Source: Allium sativum
Taxonomy: Eukaryota > Streptophyta > Magnoliopsida > Asparagales > Amaryllidaceae
Direction: 5' to 3'
Length of the DNA stretch: 64,000 bases
Assembly (NCBI GenBank): GCA_030737875.1
Contig: CM060911.1
Span: 96,802,599 to 96,866,598, forward strand
Under the pieces are notes generated by a model. That model was not told the DNA's origin, searched no databases, and was given only the letters and a program-made list of their open reading frames with translations. A program made the translations under genes and the position numbers. Below are positions 47,201-56,955 of the stretch, one piece after another; within the stretch, counting starts at the first letter, position 1, and every line of letters begins with the position of its first letter.

Positions 47201-48696
47201 GTAACCCTGTACGTCATTAAAAACATCGGAGTAATCCTGAACCACTGGAATAGAATGCAAGTCCTCTATGGATGCATCTAAAGATTTTAGGAAGCTAAGC
47301 ATAACAGACCCTTGGTGGTCACAAGAAACTTCGAGGGTCCTCCCATGACAAGTTTGGAGCCTGACAACCCTCCTTTCACAATCTAAAACGGCTCCATATG
47401 TGGTAAGCCAATCCATTCCTAGAATCAACCCGTAGCCTATAAACCCGAGAACATAAACATCGCATTCAAACTCGACGCCTAACATAGATAATTTCAAACC
47501 CCTACAAATCATCGATAAATGAGCCAAATAACCAATGGGGTTTGAAATAGCCACGGGATCTACTACAATACTAGTAACTAAGTGTAGAAATTCAACCATA
47601 GAACTAGATATAAACGAGTGTAAAGCACCAGAATCAAAAAGTGTTCTAACTGGATGGTTTGAAAGGAGAACTAAACTTTCTACGAAAAATTTTCTACCTC
47701 TTTCAGGAGCACTGAAGGCTAGAGCATGCATCTTCCCTCCAGAAGTTCCTTCCCTTTGACCATGTCCCTGTTTCTTTGGGCACTCCTTAGAGAAGCATCC
47801 GACCTCTCCATAATTAAAGCAATTGCCGTTACTTTTCTTACAGTCCTTGATCAAGTGACCATCCTTCCCACAATTGTGACATTTCCTCTAATCCTTGCCT
47901 TTGACATCTTTCCCTCCTTTTTTTTTTGCTGTTGTTGTGGCTGTTGTTGTTGTTGCCCTTTCTTGGGCCACAACTTCTTGTTCTGCGATGTCCCCTCAGT
48001 CTTTGCTTCCTTCTTCTCTCCCTTGTCCTCTTCATGCATTAGGGCCATATCCACAAGCCTTTCAAAGGTGGCCCCATAGGAATATGGGACATAGCAAGAC
48101 CATACAGAGGCTCATTCAGTCCTTTAGCAAATCGTAAAGCCTTTTCGTGTGGTATATCCACCAATCTAGTCTGAGCCTTGCCAGCTGGTTGAACTTGTTC
48201 ACATACTCCTTCACCATCAAGTTCCCTTGCTTGAGCGCTAAGAACCTCTCCATCTGTATGCTTCGCTCATCTTGGGAAAGAAATTTCATCTCAAACCTCT
48301 GTTTGAAATCTTCCCAGGTTTCCACCGGACGTCTAGCCTGGGTAACTTTCCCCCAAAATGAGGCTTCGTCTTTTAACAGCCAAGCAACTAATTGAATCTT
48401 TCTTCGTTCCTCCACTTCAAAGATTATGAATAAGTCCTCGATCTCCTTAAGCCATTTCTGAGCTTCCACAAATGTATCATTCCCATGGAATAGCTTCCCT
48501 CCCATAGAACGGAAGTCCTTATAGATTTTGGCGAAGTTATCAGCTCTTGGAGGGGGAGGAGGAGGAGGAATGACTAGGGCAACATGAGGAGCGACTCTCC
48601 GGCCTTCAGCAGGTGTTGTGGTCTCCAAATATCTCCAGAATCATCCGGGAATCATGACGCCCTCTAAGATATTAGGAATGTTTTGATCCCAGACAT
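44297..48696 (-). pseudogene. gag-pol polyprotein of the outermost element, heavily broken
   Basis: Start ATG at 48696-48694, one base after a CCTTTTTCAG acceptor-like site. A frameshift follows at once and a TGA (48643-48641) replaces the W of the IPGW motif. Recognisable in order: gag (48628-48116), a Q/K-rich stretch (about 47990-47920), knuckles (CFNYGEVGCFSKEC, with the histidine of the CCHC replaced, so damaged), protease DSGALHSF (about 47635), RT core (47003-46320; FVDD has become FIEG at about 46690, destroying the catalytic pair), RNase H (46289-45969), integrase (45625-44501) and chromodomain. Further breaks: frameshifts near 48166, 48070, 47200 and 46010; stops at about 46320, 45779, 45640, 45419 and 44503. 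The TGA at 44503-44501 cuts the chromodomain, whose frame otherwise runs on to 44297. This is the most decayed full-length copy, in line with its outermost position. Confidence 0.92.
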
Positions 48697-48860
48697 GCTG
48701 AAAAAGGGAAAAGGAAGAATTTTAGATAAAGGACCGAAGAATATTACATATGGCTTCTTGGGGAATATTTTCAAAACAGACTTTTTTTTTTAAAATACTT
48801 TCTTTTAATACCTTTTTGAAAAATATTTTTCAAAACTTTTATCTAATCTAGTAACCTTCA

Positions 48861-48872
48861 GCTCTAATACCA
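48861..48872 (-). other. Degenerate primer-binding site of the outermost element
   Basis: GCTCTAATACCA on the plus strand differs from the perfect complement at one base (C to T in the primer-site sense). It is two bases from the LTR edge at 48875. Confidence 0.88.
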
Positions 48873-50216
48873 AGTGTGACACCCTACGTCCGTTAATGTC
48901 ACTCACTAAGGGAATGCATTAAGTTTCATGAAGCTTTGTAGGTAAACAGACATAGAATAATTACAAAACAGATATAAATAAGATAGCAGCGGAAATTTCA
49001 AATTTTTATTTCAACATAAAACATAATACCGTAGTTCACAATGCCATAAGTCATAAAACCATTATGACAAAATACTTCTGTCTTGCATCATTAGAGTACA
49101 TAGGTATTAAAAAAAACATTATTCCCCAATAAAAAGAGTTAGCCATAGTAGAGACAAAAACTTGAGCCATACTCCAAAAGTAGCTTCCAGCAAGATAATA
49201 TCCAAGTCCTGACTAAGCCTGGGTGTTTCCTCCCTGAGAACCTTGAGGGGGAAATGGAAGAGAAAGAGAGGGAAAAACAAAGGGGTCAGACATAAAGTCT
49301 GGCAGGTCTAGTTACTTTTAGCCAGTAAATAAATAAAGGTGAACATGACAGGCATAAAGTGGGTAAGAGAGGTCACTATATAAATGGCAAGTGTGACAAG
49401 AAAGATAAGGTAAGGTGCACACATACTTCACAAATGACTACTCTGCACTATTACTAGTATAACTAAAGTTAGATGATCCCTTCCACAATAAGTTGGTAGA
49501 CTTAGGGTATACGTCCGAGTGTACCTTAACCATTACCCTAATCGATCGGCTCCCTATTCTGTAGATACCCTGTGCTGGCCCTACAGTAGGAGGTATCACT
49601 TCCTAAAGTAGCAACCCAAGAGGTGCATAACCATATTTACTGGTGTCACGGTCTTCTTAGCCCCCTCTGCCCGGCCCATGCACGCACATGTCACCGGTCG
49701 GTTTGCGCCGTCCACACCGTCCGTCCTGTTTGGATCTCTTACAGTTAATCAGTAAGCGTGCCCTTATCTCCTCCTAGTATGGAGTTCTTTATTTGATACC
49801 TACTCCGGGTTACTGATTGAAATGGGTCCCACACAATATGATACAAGCTCTCACCTTTGTCTTGTATCCCCACTAGGTTTTTCACTGACTATGTATACCC
49901 CTAGGTGTCTTTAATGACATAGTCCTATACCAGTTATGCTTATCCTAAAGGTTGTCTTTAATTACATAACGTTATTCAATTTTCCACTGGCTATGTATAC
50001 CATCAGGTGTCTTTAATTACATAACCTTATTGGGTTAAGTTTGTGGGCCTATATATCTATATATTACCCACCCCTTCTAATTTACTTAACCCACCCACTA
50101 CTCATCCAGTTTTACTTAACCCTAACTTAAGTTCATAGTCATAGAATATTTATGAATTAAATTAGGTTAAGTAGTCCAATTCTATTACCATGTCCAATTA
50201 TGGTTTCATACTGGGT

Positions 50217-50423
50217 TAGACCTCCCACATTAGGCCAACAACATGTGGATGTTGGATATGCCGGTTGGGTCCGGGCAGTCATATTCCACAATTGAGCCTA
50301 ACCTCGTGTCTTAGCCCGATTCATATTTACGTACTTAGACCTTTCACATTAGATTCAACATTACTGGCTGCTGGATATGCAGGTCGGGTCCGGGCAGACT
50401 TCCACCACTAACGTAACCTAACC
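50217..50423 (-). other. Conserved hairpin pair, outermost right LTR
   Basis: Copies 50217-50303 and 50336-50423. On the minus strand the first has TTAGGC pairing with GCCTAA and TGTGGA with TCCACA around an apical CTGCCCGGACCCAACCGG. The outer stem sequence thus differs from TTAGAT, TTAGAC and TTGGGT elsewhere while pairing is kept. Confidence 0.65.
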
Positions 50424-51429
50424 TCGTGTCATAAGTATAATTACAATTCCTAATTGTAATTACTATCATTCCATTTTCAATTAATTAACCAATTAATTAA
50501 TCCTTTCCTTTTATAGGTGTCAATACCTATTTTGCAACAATAATTTGAATTACATATCCATAAATGGTCATATTCAAATTATGCCATTTGTACCCAAATT
50601 TACCTGTCATTATAGGTAATTATTTCTATGTTTCCCTATTTGAATTATATGTCCAACTTATATAAACATTATATAAATTATGCCAATTATAAATCCCCTT
50701 TTTCCCTGATTCCTAACTAACGTGATAGCATGTATTTTGGCATCATCGAGGCTACAAAGTTGCCTCAACATAACAATAAAAAGGTAGTGACAAAGGTGAT
50801 AGTTCAACACAGTTTTGGCATAAGCATGACAACAAGGTGAATTGACATGTAATCATCATAACAGGGTGATCATAGAGCTAATGAACTTGTGGCAACTACA
50901 ATGTCAAAGTCAGCATAACATGGTCTAAACTTGTCATTTAGATGTCTAACAAAATTATGGTGATAAACTAGCATGATTAGATCTTAAAGGGTGGCATCAC
51001 ATGTCAAGTTTACAACATATCGTGATTACTACAACATAACAGGTGAAAGATGATTAGCATACAGGATTAGATCTAAATTAACAAGTTCGCATTTCCCACA
51101 ATATAGTTGCAAGTCAAGATCGACATAGTCAACATAGTAGAATGTCCATAATCATATTGGATCTAGGGGATAATGACATAATAAACTTGCGTAAGTTCAT
51201 GATTCACAACATATACCCAATTCGTACTCTATCATAATTCACATTTATCCATTTAAACCTAAAAGTGACTAGAAACTCACAGCGTTATGTTTAGAAAATT
51301 TAGAGAGAGAGATCTAAATTCTAAATAGCTAAAATGATTGTAATAGACTTTGATTCTGTTTCAATTTGCAACCCGACAGCATATGTCCTCTATGATCTCT
51401 AACGCAGAAAATAAGAGAACAGGGGACCA

Positions 51430-51437
51430 TATTTATA
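51430..51437 (-). promoter_or_regulatory. TATA box (TATAAATA) of the outermost element
   Basis: The minus strand reads GGCTATAAATATGG; the left LTR keeps it near 17910. It lies between the GTCGAC cluster and the donor, the order seen in the other families. Confidence 0.6.
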
Positions 51438-51517
51438 GCCTGGAACCAATGAACCAGACCCAGAATCAAGTCCAGGTACGTAAAACGAATTCTGCCCAGA
51501 TCTGTCCAGGGGGGGGG

Positions 51518-51600
51518 GGTCGACACCCCTATAGGGGTGTCGACACCTATGTCGACACCTCTTGGGGGGGTCGACACCCATGAGTGGGAATTTTCCCGCT
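51518..51600 (-). promoter_or_regulatory. GTCGAC cluster plus E2F-like inverted repeat, outermost 5' LTR
   Basis: Four GTCGAC palindromes occur in 51518-51577, two of them around the palindrome ACCCCTATAGGGGT. They are followed by AGTGGGAATTTTCCCGCT (51583-51600), which contains TTTCCCGC. In the left LTR the equivalent (18062-18079) is AGCGGGAATTTTCTCGCT, with the consensus lost. Confidence 0.5.
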
Positions 51601-51861
51601 CAGCCCACTTTGGCCCAATTTTTATTTTTGAATTATTTTTGAAGGTTCTGGAATATATATATATATATCTTGTGCGTAAACAAACTTCGAACCCTCATAA
51701 CTTTTTCATACGGTGTCCGTTTTACGCAAACCAAATGTCCATTCTGACCAGAATTTCGAGACGGACGCAATGGCATAGTCTGTTCCCTCTAATTCTGAAT
51801 GGTAAATTAATTATTATTTAATTTATCCTCTTTTAATGTCATTAAAATTTTGGGTGTTACA

Positions 51862-52031
51862 GATTTGATCAATTCTCTTTTAAAATAAATCAAAATAGTT
51901 AATGTAAAGAGCTAATTTTAATTTATAAGCACCATATATATGATAGATATCTGTAGAATTCCTCGAATCTAGTGTGCATAAGCATGATTTTATTTGATTT
52001 TGTCATATAATATTAATTTCTTCTACACAAG
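51862..52031. other. Short AT-rich flank, nothing recognised
   Basis: Target sequence of the outermost element on its right side, starting with the presumed duplication GATTT. No repeat or gene was recognised. It may join the decayed sequence ending at 15369. Confidence 0.4.
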
Positions 52032-53466
52032 TGTGATAACAAGGAATTTCGCTCGATCCGAATCAGCTGCTAAACCGATCTAGACCGTTCGAAATGCCTG
52101 ATTGTTTTGAGAACACAACAAAATACAACGCCGACGGAAGGACATTTCATTGTATATTACAATAATACCATCAGAATGCAAGAATATACAGAGTATAAAT
52201 GAATATTACACATAAATATCAGAGATTTAAATTACATTTAAATACATAGCAGCAGAAAATAATATGATACACAACTAGAAGAGATATACGGATACAAAGC
52301 TTTCCGGATATCATTCCAGTTGTAAACCAGGATCCTGTGAATATATCTGCCAAACCAAAACTACTAGCTGCCCGTGTCGAAATAAGGGCACCTAGAGTTT
52401 AAGTTAAAACAATAAACTCCAGCTCAGTCAAGGGACTGGTGTGAGAACTAAAACAGTTATTAATCTTTATTTTTAAAGCTAGGTAAATCAAGGGACCACG
52501 CCGTATAACACGGAATGGGTTTCCTCTCAAGAATACCAGTGCATATAACAACAGCGCAATGCTAAATAAAGAAAAATGAAGCTATTATAAGACCCAGGTC
52601 CTATCACACAATGAAACGCAAGCCGGGGGATAGGGTTTTCCCTTATAATAGCCAAACATGCTTAGTACGTTTAAAACAAATCATTTGATACTATTATAAG
52701 TGCATAGTGTATAAAACAACTTCAAATCATAAATATCAATTATAGGCGGCATGGGTACCATATATCTGTCGTCAATACTAGGCTCTACAAATAAAACCGC
52801 AAATGTCACGTATTTGGAAATTGGATTTCCGTTTGTGAACCGAGGCAAAAGATAATCCTCTACCGATTCGAGACGCTCTAGCCCGTGTCTCAGGAATAGA
52901 ACGCATCGTCCCTTGGAGAGACAGGGTCGGTCCACCGATGTGGATTAGACGAAATCCTGAACACTGCGTTTCCCCGCCCTTTGGGGCGTAGGTGAGCCAA
53001 CTAAATGACTCCATCGGTTCGAGAACGACCGATATATCCGAGGCGCCTCGCAACAGCAACAACCACATAAGTCAAACTCGTCAGGGCGTGTAAAACCACT
53101 GACGCCACTTTTAGCTAGAAGAAAACGCATGTCCTCCCGGAGGTCCGTCTCCCGTTTTTGGTTCACCCCGGGGTGTGAGGCTCGCGAATCAACGCTACAC
53201 AAAGCTATGCCACAAAGGCCGTGCTTTGATCATCAACCACAAGACTCTGCTTTTCATCAGAAGCCTTGATCATTTGCATCTTAGCATGCCACACAGGCAA
53301 ACCACTCTATGCAACCGATATAAGTCACACAGAATGAAATCCGATGACCGACACATAGTCCATTTACAAGTCCATTCTGGGTCTGAACGAAACCGGAGGC
53401 ACCTAGTACCCCGCATATCCATCGATATCCAACTACGTCTGGAAGACCACCAAATTATTCCCTCCT
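52032..53466 (-). repeat. Inverted family A-like LTR remnant, interrupted by the youngest element
   Basis: From about 52100 it is the reverse complement of the last ~1.4 kb of the family A LTR, including GATATCATTCCAGTTGTAAAC, CCGGGGGATAGGG and the GAGGCTCGCGAATCAACG block. The terminal ~60 bp (52032-52095) are diverged, and the exact LTR edge, perhaps TGTGATAAC at 52031, is uncertain. It stops abruptly at the LTR start 53467, so it was the insertion target. Its continuation should lie beyond the window. Confidence 0.7.
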
Positions 53467-53715
53467 TGTAACACGCCGTGTATTCTATAACTGTGAAATT
53501 AACAAATTAAAGTATAATTAATTTGAAATCAAAGAACTAAGGGAAACGGGATACGCCATTGCGTTCGTCTCGGAATAATACGCGAAATAGAGTCCGAGTT
53601 TTCGAAAAACGGAGTCCGTATGAAGAAGATATGGCCTTCGGAAGTTTCTGAATTAAGTTTAAAATTCGAACAGAATAAAACAGTTTAAAAATTAAAACCG
53701 GGCCCAATTGGCCAG

Positions 53716-53733
53716 GGCGGGAAAAATCCCGCC
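53716..53733 (-). promoter_or_regulatory. E2F-like inverted repeat, youngest 5' LTR
   Basis: GGCGGGAAAAATCCCGCC; the minus strand contains TTTTTCCCGCC with the consensus TTTCCCGC. The 3' LTR copy (62145-62162) has one change (CCTGCC) in the other arm, leaving TTTCCCGC on the minus strand intact. Plant E2F/DP factors act at S phase; binding here is inferred. Confidence 0.45.
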
Positions 53734-53743
53734 TGATGCACCC

Positions 53744-53822
53744 AGGTCGACTAGGCTGTCGACCTGGTCTAGTCAGGTCGACAGGGCTGTCGACAGGGCT
53801 GTCGACAGGCATGTCGACCTGG
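53744..53822 (+). promoter_or_regulatory. GTCGAC palindrome cluster, youngest 5' LTR
   Basis: Six GTCGAC sites occur, including a 12-bp tandem GTCGACAGGGCT. The 3' LTR (62174-62261) has seven, through one extra unit. The cluster lies 170-250 bp upstream of the TATA box. Flanking words AGGTCGAC and GTCGACCT can pair over longer distances. Confidence 0.7.
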
Positions 53823-53996
53823 TCCAGAGCCAGGTCGAACCCAGTCCAACCTGGCTGGCCTATTCTATGTTGGTCGTTTTTCTGTGGTCTGCTTTGTCAT
53901 TAGGGCTAGGTGGCAGTCTCTAATTGGTCTCTCTTGCGAATGAATGGCTACGATCAATCCAAGCAACATCAATGGTCCTAATCAGTTTATAACCTC

Positions 53997-54004
53997 TATA
54001 AAAA
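53997..54004 (+). promoter_or_regulatory. TATA box (TATAAAAA) of the youngest element
   Basis: CCTCTATAAAAACAACCC is identical in the 3' LTR (62438-62445). Transcription would start near 54030. The leader to 54201 has a single ATG opening a six-codon frame (54058). Confidence 0.65.
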
Positions 54005-55430
54005 CAACCCTAGACTAACCCTAATCTATTCATTCAAAAATAAGAACAAAGCCTCCATGTTGCCGAGGAACGACTAGGAGTAGCCACCAATTGGAGAGAG
54101 GATTAGGAGGAAAATTCTAAAGCATAAAGCAACCTAAACAAATCAAATCAACAAGGAATTGCGTCTCCAAACCCCTAAATTGGAGAATTCGCCACACCAT
54201 TGTAAGTAGAGTATTATTTTGGTATGAACAAATAATTGTGTTGGTTTGTATACTTGATTTGTGGCAATAAAGTAATTCATATTTGTGCGTTCTTATCGAT
54301 TTGGAATATTGTATACGTTTGGATGTTCTCGAATTATGTTATTCAATTATGAAAAACTACATGCGGTAGTTTTATGCAAGTATACGTTTGGAATATTCGC
54401 AAATGATGTAATCCATGTTGAAACTACATGTATGTAGTTGATTAATTGAAATTCATGCAAGTTTGGGGTTTTGCCACTATGCCATCATAATGTGTATTTT
54501 GATACAAACATCATTTTTGTGAAGTAATTGGAATAAGTTTGGGTTATCATAATCCATATGAAATTATGTTGAAAATTGGGCATCATGTATTAAGCCATGC
54601 TTTTGTACTAGAAAACCTATTTGCAAACTTATGAATATGATTAGGCTATGATTGATATTTTGCATAATTGAAATCCATATTGTTAACAAGAATTATATGA
54701 TGACATACGTGGTACATAGCTAGGTTAGATTCAAAAACCCCTTTTGCAAGACTAAAGTAAAAATCATGATTTCATGTTAGAAATATTTATGCCATGTGAA
54801 TAGATTTAAAATCATGATTAGTTTGAACTATACTTTTGTGTTAGTAACAAAAATAAACACCTTTGTAAACATGTAGTAATCTTATGAACATGATTTGCTT
54901 ATGTTTGACATTATGCCTAAACAGAAATATAGGTTTATATTGTAGTTAGGACTATGTGTCAACAATGATATCCAATTTAGATTCTTATCTCAACTACAAG
55001 TTTACATGCTTTGATTCATGTCACCTATGATTTGTGACCAAAGTATATGTTACCACTATGCAAGTACACCAGTTTCTATTTTTTAGTTCCAACGTTATGT
55101 TGCAAGTGCATGCGCTCACATTCCCCTTTTTGCGTATGTAATCACGCTTTAAGCCTCCCCTTCTTCTCATGGCTAAGTTGGGCTTAAAAGTCTAAGCCCA
55201 ACATATATTATGATAAACGAACGTATTAAACGGGGGAAAATAACGTTGGGTTAAATTAATTAATAAATGGAAATATAAAGTACAAGGGCCCAAATTCAAG
55301 TATGGGTTGGGCCCATGATTGGTGTAACCTTTACACCATTAACTTAGTAATGGGCCACAAATATTTACATATAAGAAAATAAAGAAGAAAGACAAAATAT
55401 GTAAATGTAGAACATACGATGTGTTTAACC

Positions 55431-55626
55431 CGAGGTTGGATTGAGTTGTGATGTAAACCTGCCCGGAACCGCCCGACTGTCCAGTAGTCACAACAATACC
55501 TATCCAATGTAGGAGGTTAAAAATGGAGCCCAATAAGGATCCGAGGTTAGACTGAGTTGTGGCGTAAGACTGCCCGGAACCAACCTGCAACAGGCAGCCA
55601 CAACAATACCTGTCTAATGTGAGAGG
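55431..55626 (+). other. Conserved hairpin pair, youngest 5' LTR
   Basis: Copy 1 (55431-55517) has TTGGAT pairing with ATCCAA and GTTGTGA with TCACAAC. Copy 2 (55540-55626) has TTAGAC pairing with GTCTAA and GTTGTGGC with GCCACAAC. Both stems change on both sides between copies. The apical segment is CTGCCCGGAACC. Confidence 0.72.
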
Positions 55627-56627
55627 TCAAGGCTTTAATAAGACAATTAAGGCTGAGTCAGGATTGTTAGGATTAAGTGAACTAAAGACTTAATCAAAAT
55701 AGAACATGCTAAACTAAACGGACTGGTGGGGGTTAGGTTAGAAAACACTTAACCAACTTAGCATGTTGGCTAGAGATAGAAAACCTAGTAACGGGGGACC
55801 CTTTTCAGCAGTAACCCTAGAAGGTGTATCAGGATACCCTGAAACTAGGCAGGGTGGGGCACGATTACTGGGCTGATTGTAAGAGGTCAAATCGACGGCG
55901 GTGGTGTAGCAGTGTAGGTTCTAACGGGGTGCGGGCGTGCACACACTCCGGCGCAGAAAAATAAGGCACTGGACACCAGTAGCATACCTGTGCATTCTAG
56001 GATTGTGTCGGGTCGCCACCACGGGACTTGATACACCCCATGGTGGGACCAGCATAGGTAACTACAACATCGGGGGCCGTAAGACACATGTTACTATGCG
56101 AGTAGGAGCCGATCATCATAGAATGGATCACATCACCCTGATTATGGGGTGCCAATTGGAAACTAGTTTATATGGGTTTAGAGATTAACATGGGGTACGA
56201 TAGTATATTCGACCCTAGACAACTTAACCAAGTGCTTGCCCACTTCTTGTTTATACTTATCACACCCAGTTCTTTATTCATAGACAGAATAGTACTAGAC
56301 TTACTCAGGCTTTATGTCTGACTCTACTTTTCTTTCGTCTTCTTTTCTTCCGTTCCCCCCCCCCCCCCAGGTCCACAGGGAGGGAACACAGCAGCTTGAC
56401 CAGCCTTAACATCCAGCTTGAAGAAGAGAAATGTATTGCTTGGACCTTTTCGTTTGAACTATGGCTTTGGACAATCCACTATGGGGCTTTTGCAGTTTAT
56501 CTATGTTTTATTTATGCTTCTTTAAATAATGTAATCAAGACAGATTATGAAAGTGTTATGTTATGTTTTTGGAAAGGATGTAAGACAATCATGGTGATGT
56601 TGTTGTAACACGTATTTGCTTTTATGA

Positions 56628-56633
56628 AATAAA
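56628..56633 (+). terminator. Polyadenylation signal AATAAA, youngest LTR
   Basis: GAAATAAAAGTTGTTG followed by T-rich sequence, 135 bp from the LTR end. It is the counterpart of 22199 and 39290, though flanks differ. Confidence 0.4.
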
Positions 56634-56770
56634 AGTTGTTGTTTTTCCGCTGTTTACAAATATGTGTTTTTATATCTGTCTTGTATATCTGTGACTTATA
56701 CTTATAAACCTCCACCAAAATTAGGGCATTCCCTTTGTGAGTGACCCTAACGGAGGTGGGGTGTTTCACT

Positions 56771-56782
56771 TGGTATCAGAGC
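56771..56782 (+). other. Primer-binding site (initiator tRNA-Met), youngest element
   Basis: TGGTATCAGAGC two bases after the LTR end (56768). Confidence 0.94.
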
Positions 56783-56955
56783 ACAGGTTTACCAGATAAG
56801 ATAAAAAGTTTTGAAAATTATTTTCAAAAAGGAAATTTAAAGAAGCATTTTTAAAAGAAAAATATTATTTTACTTTAAAAAGGCAAAGTCCGCTCCCCAA
56901 AGCCATAGGTACTATCTCTTATCCTTCGTTTTGAATCTATCCTTTTTGTTTCAGC

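Larger units (their letters stand above)
48698..51280 (-). other. Predicted 5' leader intron of the outermost element
   Basis: Donor GTGAGT (51280-51275) lies 157 bp after the TATA, and the acceptor TTTTTCAG ends at 48698, one base before the gag ATG. The span is 2,583 nt and includes the primer site and the hairpin pair at 50217-50423. The other LTR keeps the donor (near 17759). Confidence 0.5.
15370..51861 (-). mobile_element. Outermost nested Ty3/gypsy chromovirus (minus strand), interrupted twice
   Basis: Excluding insertions, this is a complete element: left LTR in two parts (15370-18159, 39427-39614), 3' non-coding region, gag-pol on the minus strand (48696-44297), a degenerate primer site (48861-48872) and the right LTR (48875-51861). 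The bases just outside are AATTT (15365-15369) and GATTT (51862-51866), a 4/5 match for a target duplication. A plus-strand element (18160-39421) splits the left LTR, and a CACTA transposon (40097-44224) sits downstream of pol. The LTRs differ from one another more than those of the elements inside it, as expected for the oldest layer. Confidence 0.88.
48875..51861 (-). repeat. 5' LTR (right) of the outermost element
   Basis: Plus strand TGTGACACCC to GGGTGTTACA, 2,987 bp. The promoter end is on the right: E2F-like repeat 51583-51600, GTCGAC cluster 51518-51577, TATA 51430-51437, donor 51280. It lacks the insertion that splits its partner, so it serves as the reference for joining 18159 to 39427. 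Confidence 0.94.
53467..56768 (+). repeat. 5' LTR of the youngest element
   Basis: Starts TGTAACACGCCGTG and ends GGGTGTTTCA, 3,302 bp. Order: U3 block CGCCATTGCGTTCGTCTCGG (53555), E2F-like repeat, GTCGAC cluster, TATA 53997, donor 54202, AT-rich tract (54210-55200), hairpin pair 55431-55626, structured block 55795-56060, C-run (56356-56369), AATAAA 56628. Confidence 0.95.
54202..56954 (+). other. Predicted 5' leader intron of the youngest element
   Basis: Donor GTAAGT (54202) is 205 bp after the TATA, and the acceptor CCTTTTTGTTTCAG (ends 56954) leaves C then the gag ATG. The 2,753-nt interval contains many ATGs that would block scanning to gag, the hairpin pair, the AATAAA and the primer site. 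Splicing would yield a short-leader mRNA without the primer site, while unspliced RNA would keep it. Predicted from sequence only. Confidence 0.55.
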
